A stretch of DNA of 64,000 nt, taken from positions 860,001 through 924,000 of the forward strand of contig JAQPZY010001628.1 of the NCBI GenBank assembly GCA_029931535.1. The letters are read 5' to 3'. Position numbers and translations under genes: made by a program. Source of the stretch: Margaritifera margaritifera (taxonomy: Eukaryota > Mollusca > Bivalvia > Unionida > Margaritiferidae). Shown here in pieces: positions 37,605 through 49,553 of the stretch (position 1 is its first letter; the number at the start of each line of letters is the position of its first letter). The notes below the pieces were generated by a model. The model did not search any database. It was not told where the DNA came from and saw only the letters and a list, made by a program, of their open reading frames with translations.

Positions 37605-37680
37605 TGGTTGCTTGGTTTTTAACAGCACTGAATTACGAGTCAGACACTTTACCAACTGAGCTACCATGGCTCCCATATAC
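37605..37680 (-). mobile_element. Truncated tRNA-derived SINE head
   Basis: Minus strand carries GCCATGGTAGCTCAGTTGG, a perfect A-box context, then an anticodon-arm-like segment (CTGACTCGTAATTCAG). No B box follows, so this is a truncated SINE head rather than a tRNA gene. Confidence 0.5.
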
Positions 37681-37758
37681 CAGAAGGACAATCAAGAAAG
37701 ATGGGTTTGGTAGTACTTTCTTTTGATTACTTTCAATTATTTATGTAATAAAAATTAC

Positions 37759-38936
37759 CTCTTTTAACACTGTTATCTTTTATACTCTTATGTTGTTTCT
37801 GTTTCATCTTTTTTAATCTTTTTTCTCTTTTAATCTTGGATTTAAGTTCCTTTCTCCTTCCTTTCTTTGTGGCATGCACTGTTTTTATTATTTTTTCAGC
37901 TTTCTTTTTGCCAAAGTCATCAAGTGGAGCCATTTTGTCTCTGATCAGTTTGCTAACAGGAGATGGTTGAGTCTCCAAAGGCTTCTGCTTTTTATCCAGA
38001 CTATTATCTGCCTTTTTCATGGTGGGATCGGCCTTTCTCTTCCTCATTGTGCCTTGAATATCATTTCGAAATTCTTTATCAGCTGATGATGATATACCTT
38101 TTTTATGTGAATGGGGTACATTTTCTCCTTCATTAGTCTTCAGTTCCTCAGATTCACTTGGGATACTGTCAATGGGAGTATTCCCTGAATTCAATGTTTT
38201 CAGATGTCTGCCTTTTTTCCTTTTCGATTTTTTTTGAGAACTGGATGATTTATTTTTGTAAGCCCAATCTACAACAGTCCTGGCAACCTCTGCCACCTCC
38301 TCTACTTCAACAGTTATTCCATTGCTTTTTGCTTTTCTTTTGTTTTTCTTTTTTGGCCTAACTGATACAGCATTATCTTTCACAGGATTTGACACTTGAT
38401 TTACTTCTAATTGCTGCCTACATTCATTAACAATTTCTTTTGAATGAGTTTCTGTTTCCACATTAGATGTTTTATCTGATGTAGTATTTTTCACCTTTCC
38501 TTTTCTTTTAGAGGTAGCAGTCTTTGTATGCGTAGCTTTTTTAACATTATTTTGATCATCTGAACTAGCTGCTTTAGAAACAGTATCTAGAACTTCATGT
38601 TCTGAATCTTTTGTCTTTGCACTTCTGCTCACTTTAGATTTCTTGACCTTATTAGGCAAGTTCTTTGTGCCTTTCCTTGCTTTGTTCTTGCCCTCATCAT
38701 CAGAAGACAGTTTGAAAAGAAATTCATCATCAACAATGTCAAACTCATCCTCTAAGGTGACAGAAGGTGCAGTGTGAATCTGCTGTGACTTCTGTGACAT
38801 GGCAGCCAGTGTTAAAAATGTCTCGCTGGTGTCTGACTCTTCCTCAATATCCTCATACACTGAAGGTACTGACTTTCTAGTGTATATTGATTGCTGGAAC
38901 TTTTCCTCTGCAGAATGCTTTTGGCCATCAGAGACA
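37759..38936 (-). CDS. CENPC: CENPC large lysine-rich exon
   Basis: A 1,178-bp exon, acceptor TTATTTTTTAG, donor AAGAG|GTAAT. It enters in phase 2 (one leading base) and leaves in phase 1, matching its neighbours exactly. Its 392 whole codons are one open frame of very low complexity: Lys, Ser, Thr and Glu dominate. An acidic hydrophobic segment lies near the start (LEDEFDIVDDEFLFKL). Several strong nuclear localisation clusters follow (RPKKKNKRKAKS; SKRKKGRHLK), and the end is extremely basic (KSKIKREKRLKKMKQKQHK). There is a single Trp (VVDWAYKNK). This composition is typical of the disordered central region of CENP-C, which binds DNA and other kinetochore proteins. The frame could open with an ATG at 39001, but the acceptor and phase make the internal-exon reading better. 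Confidence 0.75.
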
Positions 38937-39839
38937 CTAAAAAATAACAGAACTTTGCTTTTTAAAGAAAGGTACAATAAAGATGAAATATTGAAATTCA
39001 ATATTTTTCAATATTTTTCAAAGAAAAGCTAAGCTCTATGCATTTACAAACAAGATTCTATGACAGCAATTTTTGGTAGACGGCACAAATTCCCAAACCT
39101 TTATTCACGCTAATTAAATGTAGCTAAGTGAAAATAGTATAAGTTGCTGAAAAAAATGTAAACGTCACCTTTTTCTATCACTAAAGCAAAAATGACTTTC
39201 CCCGTGATTTTTTTTAGATGTAGACTGAGTGATAGTAGTTTATGGCTTCTGAGATGCTCACTTGACACAGCAAGGTAGTTGTATTGTAGCCAATGCAAAA
39301 TGTATTGCAGCCTTAGCAGGTGTTGGTATCAATTGCACTGACAAAACAAACTTGCATGTTCACAGGCTCGTTTTAATAGCTGATTGACCTTTAAAACTGT
39401 GCTCAATAATGGAATGTACAAGTATCATCAATAGAAAATATATGGACACATTTCCAAATATGGCCATGTTACTTAAGGTTTATGTGCCCTTCTTTGTTAT
39501 TACACCATGTATTTTGGCCATATTACTTGACATGAGCACAGCAGAAATTATACTTTGTAATTAATTCTAACTGCTCGAAGTACCAAGATAACATTATTGT
39601 AATTACAATGAGGTATAAATTGCTAATCAACTGCTACTAAAACAAGCAATTTAAAATTTTTTGCTTTTCAAAACTTCACTAAACACTGACAGTCCAAAAG
39701 GTTCACATTTAGTTTTGAATTCACCCCCAAAACATGCAGTTGTAAAGTTCAGGTTACACATCCATAGCATCAGTGACCACTGTGGTTTAAATTGATGAAC
39801 ACCATGGTATGAAGACAGACAGAAAATGCAAAAAACTTA
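38937..39839. other. CENPC intron without identifiable features
   Basis: First part of an 18-kb intron; AT-rich, nothing recognised. Confidence 0.45.
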
Positions 39840-39902
39840 ATTAGAAAAAACTATTTACTGATGATTATTCCCAACGCAATTATAAAACGATTATTCAACC
39901 AT
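39840..39902 (+). repeat. 63-bp direct repeat, copy 1
   Basis: Identical over 63 bp to 41156-41218. A slightly diverged match extends some 15 bp to the left in both copies. Confidence 0.95.
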
Positions 39903-40053
39903 ACACTTACAAAACATGTTTATGATAAACATACAACACAGAAAATTTTGTACTTGAAGAGAAAATATTACTTAAAAACAAAGTTAAATGCAAATATGCA
40001 TAATGAAAAATACAGGGCACAGTTAAAATAAGTGAACCCAAAGCACACACACA

Positions 40054-40054
<1 letters not shown>

Positions 40055-40130
<76 letters not shown>
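40055..40130. repeat. (AT)n microsatellite
   Basis: About 38 AT units, preceded by a short CA run. Confidence 0.97.
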
Positions 40131-40132
<2 letters not shown>

Positions 40133-40299
40133 TGCATTTCTTGCTTTGCCCCCACTTGTCCCTGTTCAGCTCTCACTTCTCTCTATTCTGTCAAAAGGAG
40201 AAGTCACTTCTCCCTAAAATCCTAGTCTAGCTTGACCCCTGAATATGTATTTAATTTGTATCCATGCTGTATTTAATAAAAGAAAGCAACCATTAACAA

Positions 40300-40445
40300 G
40301 AGTACTCTACATGCCATCCACAAAGTTTGATCTAGGTGTGTGATGTAGTACTACTGTCATTGTGCAGAAACCATTTTTATTCTATCAGTCACTGACCCTG
40401 ACCTTTGACCATTTGACCCCCAAATCAAAAGCCTTCTTTTGTATC
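40300..40445. repeat. Isolated family B monomer
   Basis: Contains catccacaaagtttgatc, gtgcagaaaccatttttatt and gacctttgaccatttgaccc in the same order as the array at 16190-17620. It is a single unit, so it documents dispersal of the family. Confidence 0.75.
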
Positions 40446-41155
40446 AAATCAAGTAAAGGGGGTAGAACATAAAAGATTAAAAGGCATGCAAATCCTACCT
40501 GCGTAAGAGCTAGTTGTAAGGATCTTTTGTCAGGTCAACTCATTTTAATTAACTAACTAAACACTGTTTTAAATATTATTATGTAACATCATTAAAATAT
40601 ATAACATTAATCAGTGGTTTATCCTAATCATTTGCAAATGTGATCATGGATTGTAAGGGAACCAAGTGAAAGTAATCAGTGCATGAAAAGCTTGGTTTCA
40701 TAGATAGGGTTCATTATGGAGAAGCAACATCAAAGTTTGTAGTGAACTTAAAATTCCTCAATTGGAACTCTGAGATTTCCTCAAGGATGAGCAGGAATTT
40801 TGCAGTTACTTGCAATGAAATGATAGCATCAATATTTTACTGATTAAATAATCGAAAAAATACAAAACATAAGTTTCAACATTGTTGTTGCTCTAAATAA
40901 ATGACCATCTTTTCGTAAACAAAGGACTCTAATTTTGAGTTTTTATCTGAATCAACAATAACACTAGAATGTATCCAGATCCACAAGCAAAAAGCAGTGA
41001 TGTAATATGCATGCAAAAAGCAGACATAATACACAATGTTTTCACAGGTACATATGATGTGTATTGAAACCTTCTGGAGTAATGTTGTTAGGAATCTTTC
41101 AGAGATTGGTTATCTTAAAAATAAAGGTAATTTATACAGAAATGCAAACAACTTC

Positions 41156-41218
41156 ATTAGAAAAAACTATTTACTGATGATTATTCCCAACGCAATTATA
41201 AAACGATTATTCAACCAT
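41156..41218 (+). repeat. 63-bp direct repeat, copy 2
   Basis: Exact partner of 39840-39902, 1.3 kb away in the same orientation. Confidence 0.95.
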
Positions 41219-42649
41219 TTAGCCCAGACCCTTTCTCTTCTAACTGTCAATGTCCATCTCTTTCTTAATTTTTCAGAGGTACCTCAGTAACTGATGCCCT
41301 TACTTATGCTGCGGTCTATGTTTTCTTACCCTGTTCTGCACAAGTTATTGAGGGAGAGGTGTAAAAATTCACATTCTAAATGGCATTAAAAATTGCTGAA
41401 TTGTTGCTGAGCTACGCAAGTCATTAGAAATTAATATACTTAAATACTTAAAGCTGGAATGTAAACAGGTGTAGACAAAAATCACAAAGCTTTTTTGCAT
41501 TGCCCGGTACAAAAGTTTCTACCTTTCTTCTCTCACATGTTCAATATTTCCTGAGATGGTCAGCTCTATGCCTCGCTAAGTTTCCAAAGCCATTATTAAC
41601 ATGAAATGGCATGCACAAAACATATTTATTCTAGACTGATCTTGAACTTTCAACTTCTTAAAAAAATCCTAAGAAAGTAGGTCTTGTTGACCAAGTTTTG
41701 ATAAAAGCCAAGATAAAAGTTGTAAGCAATGCTGAATAGACAATGAAAAGTATGTTGCATTGACCCCATCTTTTTATGTGCAGCACTCATTCCAAGATGC
41801 ACCCTTCATATAAGTTTGGTGGTAATCCTGAAAAGTAGGTCAAAGTGATCCAATTTCTATGTTTGACACAACTTCATCTTACGATACACTCTCAATGTAT
41901 GTTCAGTGGCAATAGGAACACAATGCTAATCTGTGCCAGGACACAATTTTTAAAGCAATTTTGAATATGTCCTGGAGAAACAGATCAAAGCCACCCATTT
42001 ATGGTGCACAACACATGTTTATTAAACAGTACACTTACACTGCAAATTTGATTTCCACAGGTGTAAAACAGGTGTTATACACTGGAGAGGGAGGAAATAC
42101 ATTACTGTTAAGCAACTGTTAATAACTCCTGAAAAGTAGCTAACAGTGACCCACTTCGAATATTTGAATAAGAATACTTTTGTTGAATATTCAAATCAGA
42201 AATTGGTATTAGAATATTTATTGTACCATTTATATATGAACATGTCCACTTTTAATGTGCTTTAAGAGTTCCTGAAACTTTGAGACAGACCCTTGCAATA
42301 TGTAGTGTCACTTAGCACCATATGATGTACATATACAGTAACTGTAGTCCCGTCAAGCTGGTGACCCAACAGCAGCCATGGACAAACCACGCAGCATTGT
42401 ATGGGAACACTTTCTGAACTGTGTACCAAGGGCACAAAGAAAGCACAATGAGACATTACTGCATTGCCAGCACTGACATCTTGGGAGGGAATATTGAATT
42501 CCTTTGTTGTTTGAAATGTTGAAAGTTTAAAGTTTTTTTAGTAATTTTTTTACTTGGCTTTGATAAATAAATGCTGTATATCCAGGTTCAGTCTTCTTGA
42601 TGTGTTTTATTGAGGAAGTTGTTTTTTAGAATTACCATGAAGACTACAG
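41219..42649. other. CENPC intron; weak dispersed repeats
   Basis: A segment near 41760-41850 (cattccaagatgcaccctt, gtaatcctgaaaagtagg) has diverged relatives near 42120 and 44590-44720. Nothing else is recognised. Confidence 0.4.
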
Positions 42650-43885
42650 GAATTTAAAAATCTTATTCAGACATTTATGACTATTTTACTTCCTTTTAAC
42701 TGTTGAGTGTTGAAACCATCTCTAATATTCTTCAGTGATAACAAGATTTTCAAATTAGCTGCTGTGGTACACATATTGGATCTCAGCTTTGTACCATCTT
42801 TATTTAGGACAAAGTACACATCATTAGAAGTCTTTTGGTGAAAACCCTATGTCATAATGATCATCCATTCAGGGAAAGTAGTGACAACAAGATTTTTAAG
42901 ACAATCATCATGGCAGCCATACTGGATGTACAACTGGCACCATTTTCATATAAGACTTGGTGAAAACCTCCTTTCATAATGATTGGGAGGGGGGAGGGTA
43001 GTGACAGCAATATTTTTAAGACAGCAGTCGTGGTAGCCATATTGGATGTACAACTGGCATCATTTTCATTTAGGACCAACTAGATATCACAAGTCTGTTG
43101 GTGAAAACCCCATGTTGATATAGCCATCCATTTGGAGAGAAGAGATAACAATATTTTCAAGATATGACTTTCCATTCAGGAGCAGTACCAATAACAAGAT
43201 TTTCAAGATGGCTGCCATGGTGGCCATTATATGTCAGATCAGCACCATTAGCAACAAGATATCATAATAAGTCTTTTAGTGAAAACCCCATGTTGATATG
43301 ACCATCCATTCAGGAGTGGTAGTGATAACAAGACTTTCAAGATGGCCACTGTGGTGGCCATACTTGACATCAAATCAGCACCAATTTCATTTAGGACCAA
43401 CTAGGCAGCATCGGAAGTCTTTTTGTGAAAACCCCATGTTGCTATGACCATCCATGTAGAATGAGTAGCAATAACAATATTTACATGACGGCCATATTGG
43501 ACGTCAAATTGGCATGATATTCATTTAGGACCAAATAGACATTATAATAAATCTTTTAGTGAAAAACTCAATGTTGATATGACCATCCATTCCGGAGTAG
43601 CAAGAACAAGATTTTCAATATGGCTGCTGTGGTGGCCATATTGGATGTCAGATTGGCACCATTTTCATTTAGGACCAACTAAATATATAAGACGTCATTT
43701 AGTGAAAACTCCATGTTGATATAACCATCCATTCAGGAGGAGTAGCAATAACAAGATTTTCAATATGGGTGCTGTGGCGATAATAAACTTGTGCTAACGG
43801 ATGGACAGATGATGGACGGACGACAGACAATGGACAACAGACCATCCTATAAGCTCTTATGGTCTATGACAAGTAGAGTTAAAAA
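42650..43885. repeat. Tandem array, family A, third locus
   Basis: Leader ctgttgagtgttgaaaccat at 42698, about eight degenerate 145-bp units (cttttagtgaaaacccc, caaccatccattcagg-type words), then a trailer with ggacagatgatggacgg and aagctcttatggtctatgac. Leader and trailer match the 14-kb locus, which defines the ends of a mobile unit. Confidence 0.83.
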
Positions 43886-45614
43886 TCAGAATGCAATGGT
43901 TAAATATGCCTTTTGAATTTTAAGAACAGTGCAGACTCTGAAAAGCTCACCTGATCAGGCCCAGCTTTCACAAAACTTCTGAACCTCGAGTACGACTCCA
44001 CTCAATTTATGATCAGCCATTATGTGAAAATTAAAACAAAAATACTGCAAATAGTCCAGGTTTCGAAATAATTGCTCATAAATTTGCTGGTCATAAAATA
44101 GAGATAGAAAATTTTGAGTTGAGTAGATGAGTATGCACTCAAATTGAGATGTTTTGTGAAAGAATACCGTTCAGAGAGTTCTCCGATGCATTCGGCATTT
44201 TGATTGACTGTAACTAATTATATAGATACAACAACGGAATGAATGGGTCTGTATTTCAGCAAAAGAAATCTCTTTAAAGAGAGTGTTTTATTTATTTTTT
44301 ATTTTTACTTTTTAAATGTCATCCACTGTTTTTTACTGTAGAAGGATAACATAGCTTAGTAATTCAGCAATATGGAAGACAAGACAAGTATATATAGTCA
44401 GATTGGTGGCAATTGTTTACAGAATTTATTTGAAATTCTGTCTTCACCGACCCATGGAAAGCTACTGGCAAGCTTTCTCACATATCCACGTTGTCCGAGC
44501 CCAGACTCGAACCCACGCGGACAGAGGCGAGATGTCAGTGATCTGTAAAGGTTAGCACCTTAGACCACTTGGCCACCCATGGCCCCGCTTCATCATTGTA
44601 AGTTTGATGGTAATAGCTGAAAAGGGTATTGGAGTTTAAGATCCTGGAAAGCAGATCACAGTGACTCAGTCTTAGTCCAAAATGCATTCATTCCAAGATG
44701 CACACAAAATACAAGTTAGATATTAATAGGTGTAGTAATACAAAGTTCAAGATAAGCAGCATATATGTGATTTTATGCAATGAAATTGATTAAAAATGCA
44801 TGAAGAAATGTTTCAATGCTTTCAAATTATGCACAATTTAATTTTAAGCATTTAGTCCAAAAGGTTGTCAGTGTTATTGCTCCTGCTGTAAGCAGAATCC
44901 ATGCTTAAGATGAAGCAATCAATCAAGTTCTGGATGTTCTGTGCAAGTTTAAAAAATTATACTTTTTGAACACTGTGAGAACACTCACTCAGAGGGATTT
45001 TACATCACAGACAACAAATTATCTTATAATTTATTGGCAGAAAATAATTACCAGTAAAAATGAACGTAACTTTTCAGTAGAAGAGTATTTATGGGTTAAA
45101 ACAGAAGCCTGTTTATGGGTAAATTGTACACAACAGTAGGCTTGAACCTAAAATCATTTTCATTTTATCACCATCATCACTTACATGTAAACAGAGAGAT
45201 ATCACTGGACTGGATTTTTATAGTGGGTAACTACAAGGGAATTTTCTTACAAACAAGCAATGCAGCATATAATTTTCATCACTTTAAAAGTTTCCTCTTG
45301 GATAGATTGTGCATGGGATGTAATTATGTTTTGAAAGTCTAATCACAAATGTAAAGTAATTTGGACAACATTAACATGATGCCCAATCCTTTTCTCACCT
45401 GTTTTATCAGTCAATTAGGGTGAATTTGTTCGTAATTTTATAAATAAATTGCCTCGTGTACGTTTTAGACCATTTTACTTACAGTACCAATTTTTAGTGA
45501 TGCTGAATATTTAAAGACAGGTATCCTGGGATAGCTTCATAAAATGCAGTGCAATGCACTTTCACAGCAGCACTTTTAATAATGCTTGTCACTCAAAATC
45601 AACCTGTCCTAAAT
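43886..45614. other. CENPC intron; one SINE
   Basis: Apart from the SINE at 44400-44590 and a weak dispersed repeat near 44600-44720, nothing is recognised. Confidence 0.45.
44400..44590 (-). mobile_element. tRNA-derived SINE (Ser/Leu-like head)
   Basis: Minus strand: GGCCATGGGTGGCCAAGTGG (A box), a long variable region, then GTGGGTTCGAGTCTGGGC (B box), followed by a tail ending in AT-rich sequence. It is GC-rich against its surroundings. Acceptor-stem pairing is absent, so this is a SINE rather than a tRNA gene. Confidence 0.68.
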
Positions 45615-46102
45615 CATGGTTTGTACCATCACAAAAAGCTGATTTTCAAGAACTTTTCGAGGAGTTTATAAGGACTTCCAAAAGTTTTCAAGGAGTATTT
45701 TTTCTTTAGGAACTGAATTTTCTCCATTTGTTACTTTGTTTATCACTGCAAAGCAGGAGAAAAAATACCTAACTAATTAGTACACCCCTACAGCAAAGGG
45801 ATGCTACTCTACATGATAACTACCCATGTTGTGCATCATTTGATCCACCCCATTTTATCTCATTTTACATATTTATTATTTTAGGAAAATACATACATAA
45901 CAAAAATTCTGAATTTAAAAAGTGATATACATTTTATTCAGTCTTAATATTTTGTATTGATTTTTTGAATTTGGCAAAAATTCAAGGATTTTTTCAACAA
46001 ATATAAGGACTTTTCACAGATAAAACCAAATTTAGCAAACTTCAAAGAGTTTTCAAGGCAATCCTTCAAATTCAAGGGTTTTTCAAGGTTGTACAAATCA
46101 TG
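45615..46102. mobile_element. hAT-like MITE with 5-bp target duplication
   Basis: The left end catggtttgtacc is the inverted partner of the right end gtacaaatcatg. Direct copies of TAAAT flank it (45610-45614 and 46103-46107). The interior repeats ttttcaag and ttcaagg words in both orientations. There is no coding capacity. The 5-bp duplication fits the hAT5-like group better than the usual 8-bp hAT pattern (recalled classification). Confidence 0.65.
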
Positions 46103-46440
46103 TAAATTCGTAAGCATAAATGATTAACAATTTTTGAGTTTCAAAAGGGAAACTAGATAACTGCAATTATTAAAGGTGAGGGGGAAAAAATGTACAGATT
46201 TTAATACTAAAGTTTGTATAAATATAGTGCATTTTGCCATATTTTGTCAAACCAGGTACATTTACCTGGACAAAACTATACAAATAAATGGGGTTACATG
46301 ATCACTACGTATTAAGTTTGGTACCTTGCTTCTGTAACTTGGTAATTCATTTCTAATAAATTATTCCTGGTTTTCCATTATTTTCATTCATTTTGTCAAT
46401 GTTTGCCTGATTTTATTATGGGTGGATCTCTCTGTCACAG

Positions 46441-46670
46441 GTACAATGACACATTTGGTCGAGGAAACACCTTCTTTTGATAAATGGGATTTCATTAATG
46501 CCAAATGGACCGCTCAGTCTCTCAAAGGTGGTGAAAACCGAAGGCTATAAAGAAGGAAGTGGGTTCCAAGATTTCCTTCCCTTTTCTATGGCAATCATGC
46601 ACACCTTTCATATAAACATCTGCCAGACATGATCTTCAAAAAGAAGAAAGGCAAATGCTACCGATTTTGT
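46441..46670 (+). pseudogene. Orphan exon-like block of unidentified gene
   Basis: On the plus strand, opposite CENPC, a good acceptor (TCTCTCTGTCACAG) and a consensus donor (TTTTGT|GTAAGT) enclose 230 bp. One frame reads through all of it except a single TAA at 46548-46550. The peptide looks protein-like rather than random: VEETPSFDKWDF, RRKWVPRFPSLFYG and a basic KKKKGKCYRF end. I do not recognise the family. It could be an exon of a nested gene, captured exon DNA in a mobile element, or chance. Confidence 0.35.
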
Positions 46671-47932
46671 GTAAGTACATTCAATAATGTTGAGTAGTTT
46701 TTGCAAAATGCAATACATTTGAATATTTTAGATCATTTAGGAGCCTATGTAAAAATCCCAGATTACATCCTTTGTCAGAGTCCAATTACAATATCCACTG
46801 TAATTCATTTAGTTTAGGATATACACTACATATCCACATAGGAACCAATATGCTTTTTCTTGCATATATCAAGAAACTTCAAAAAGAAACTTTTATTCTT
46901 TTGTGGAAAATTTTAGCACTTTCTCATTCTGCTTTTTTAAGCAGGGGTATAAAAATGTTATTGAAAGAATTATACCGTCTTGAGAGTCCATATTTCCTGC
47001 TTATCTCTGCTGAATTTTCTAGTTCCTCAAAAGCATTGAAAGAGAGTCTGAAACAATACAACAAATATATTTATGATAAAACAAGAATTTATGAAACCAA
47101 GATGAGGCTATCAACAAATCAAAAGGCTGGTGCTGAAATAACGTATGTATGTAACAATTAGGTTGGAGCAATCAAGCATACATCTTTTATTTCTATCAAC
47201 TCATCTTTTCCAAGACATACAGAAGTTTGTTTTTTGACAAATCTGTGTAAATACATTCCCAATAAACCAGGATGTGAACAATATTAGCCATAGCTGCCTT
47301 AAAGCTGTATCCAGTCTGTGGTGTGAGCATTAAGACAGGCAAATAGCTTGAATATTGAAAAACCCATATCAAGATATATTATTAGTTACTCTGTTTTAGT
47401 AGGTTCTACTGGATAGTACAACCCTCCTTAATTCTGTATTTCCCTTGGCTTCACCATAGTAAATATAAAATTCAAGAGGGTAGTACCATCCTATACACCC
47501 TGCCAATACACTATGTATACAAATGTACTCCCTCTTAGAGCTCATTCTTTTTCAAAGTTTCCCATTGCGAATTGGCCTTGTTATTAACCTGTTGGTGCAT
47601 ACTTGTGACATGTGCATTTCATTCTTAGGCTATAGTAAAACCTGTCTTGAGAGAAAACCCCTTCTGCCAACAAAAAGTGGTCTCTCAAGACAGGTTATCT
47701 TTCATAACAAGTTTGTGCAAAGTATCAGTTTCCAAGGTCGAAATTCAAATTTAAACAGGAAAAATACCCACAATAACTGTACATGTATTGTATTCTTTAT
47801 TCATAGTTCTTGTTAAAATATTATATGCATTCATCTGAAAATAATTGTATGTAACAAAATAGATATACATCTATCATAAAACATTCACATTTATATTTGA
47901 AGATTACATGTACATGTATTAGCATATAAATT
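46671..47932. other. CENPC intron; one hairpin repeat
   Basis: Nothing recognised apart from the inverted repeat at 47639-47696. The frame at 46772-47161 (plus, 129 codons) has AT-driven composition and no clear splice context. Confidence 0.4.
47639..47696. repeat. Hairpin with perfect 16-bp arms
   Basis: aacctgtcttgagaga (47639-47654) is exactly inverted at 47681-47696 around a 26-base loop. The words acctgtctt and aagacaggtt recur near 50660, so this belongs to a dispersed family. Confidence 0.85.
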
Positions 47933-49553
47933 CAGGGCTGAGCAAATCCTATAGCCCAATATCCCAGACTATTCATTTTCTAAGTCGGGCAAGTAAAATT
48001 TTCCCCGTCACTAGTCCCAGGGCAAGTGCCTTTTTCCTATTTTAAAAAAGTTGGGCAAGTGCTTATTTTCATGCCATACTCACGTTATCTACCTTTATCT
48101 GACCAATCATACCCTCTGGGCATAATGAATGCAATCACGTTATCTACCTTTATCTGACCATTCATGCCCTCAGGGCATACTAAATGCTTGATTTCACCCC
48201 TCTACATGTATTTATTTACATCCCGTATCACACCTACCAGTGGTCATTGAAAACTGTTGCATGTACACATGTTCTATAGTACCTCTTGACAAGCGAAAAA
48301 GGTATTGGCCAATCAAAACATGTGAAACAAAATAAAGCTGGTATGATTAATCAGCAGTGTTTTAAATGGCTTCATTGTATTGTGTTTACTCGAACCATAT
48401 CCTCATGAAATACGCACCCTTTGATTTTAATCCAGCAAGTAAATCCAAATAAATTAATGAAAGCCACTTTACTGACATTAGTGTCGGTTCCCTTTATGAA
48501 CTGATTAAATAGGAGTGATGATTCTTTAATTTTTAATAGATTATACAGAGGAATAACTTCCTCATCCAACATTGCGTTTGAAGGAAAACAATAATAGGAG
48601 CTGTCTCTGTTCATATTTAAAGGACAAAATGTATGTTATGATTACTTTAGAAGTAGTTGTCAAGCAAGGTGATATTTACTATGTGGATAAAATGAGTTTA
48701 ATAAATTATTTTTTCAAGGAAGAAAATAAGTTAGAGTCGGAAAGGAAAATTCACGTGAAAATGGAGGGGTAAAACATAAGGCTGCCACTGAGTGTGAGGT
48801 AACTATTTCTCCAAAGAGATATAAGCCAGACTCTGTGGCAGCAAAAATGTAAAATATGACACTACTAAGAGACTGAGAAATTTTCAGCCGCACTGGGTTG
48901 ATAGTTATTCCTGGCTTGAATTCACTGACTCGGAAGGAACAATGTTTTGTACTTATTGACAAATTCAGGATTGAACCAATCAAGTCTCATGATGGTTCTG
49001 GACCTCACAAGGCCACAGTATATGCATGACACGCTCTTTCAAAACTAAACAAGACTAAAATGAAATAAATGAGAGCTCTCTTTAACACTCATATGAAAAT
49101 GCTGTGTGCACTCCAGGAGAAGAACAGTGTTGAACTTGGTGCTAATTATAAGAACAGATTCAGGGCAAGATACTTCGTCCTATCAATTGATCAAGGCTTG
49201 AGAAAAGAAGTTATGGAAAGTCTAAATTCAAGTAAATTCCTTTCCATTCTTGCTGATGGAAGTAGTGATGCTACCATATCTGAGCCAGAAATAGGGCATA
49301 TAAGATACCTGGACAATGGAAAACTGAAAACCGCAGATATAACAAAATGTATAATATATATGTTTTTGAAAAATTTAATTATTTTAAGAAATACATTATC
49401 TTGTTTGTTCTTTCTATGGCTTAAAGTGCATACATCTCATCAAATCTTGACAAGTGATTTAAATTTTGGGACAAGTGAAAAGGTAGGTGGGACAAGTGAA
49501 TTTTCTGAAACCCACTTGTCCAGGAGGATGAAAAAAAAAATTCCTCAGCGCAG
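47933..49553 (+). mobile_element. hAT-like element, copy 1 (internally deleted)
   Basis: Begins cagggctgagcaaatcc and ends in a mutated inverse of it. AAATT flanks both sides (5-bp target duplication). The plus strand holds a BED-like finger region (48630-48960, broken by stops) and a transposase part at 49069-49340 (SSKFLSILADGSSDAT, IRYLDNGKLKT). The latter resembles the start of the RNase H-fold catalytic region in hAT-type transposases (KIAA1586/ZNF862-like group). The rest of the catalytic domain is missing, so it is non-autonomous. Confidence 0.72.

Noticed and set aside
46772..47161. 129-codon plus-strand frame as a gene
   Set aside because: Composition follows the AT-rich background, no domain is recognisable and no convincing splice context was found.
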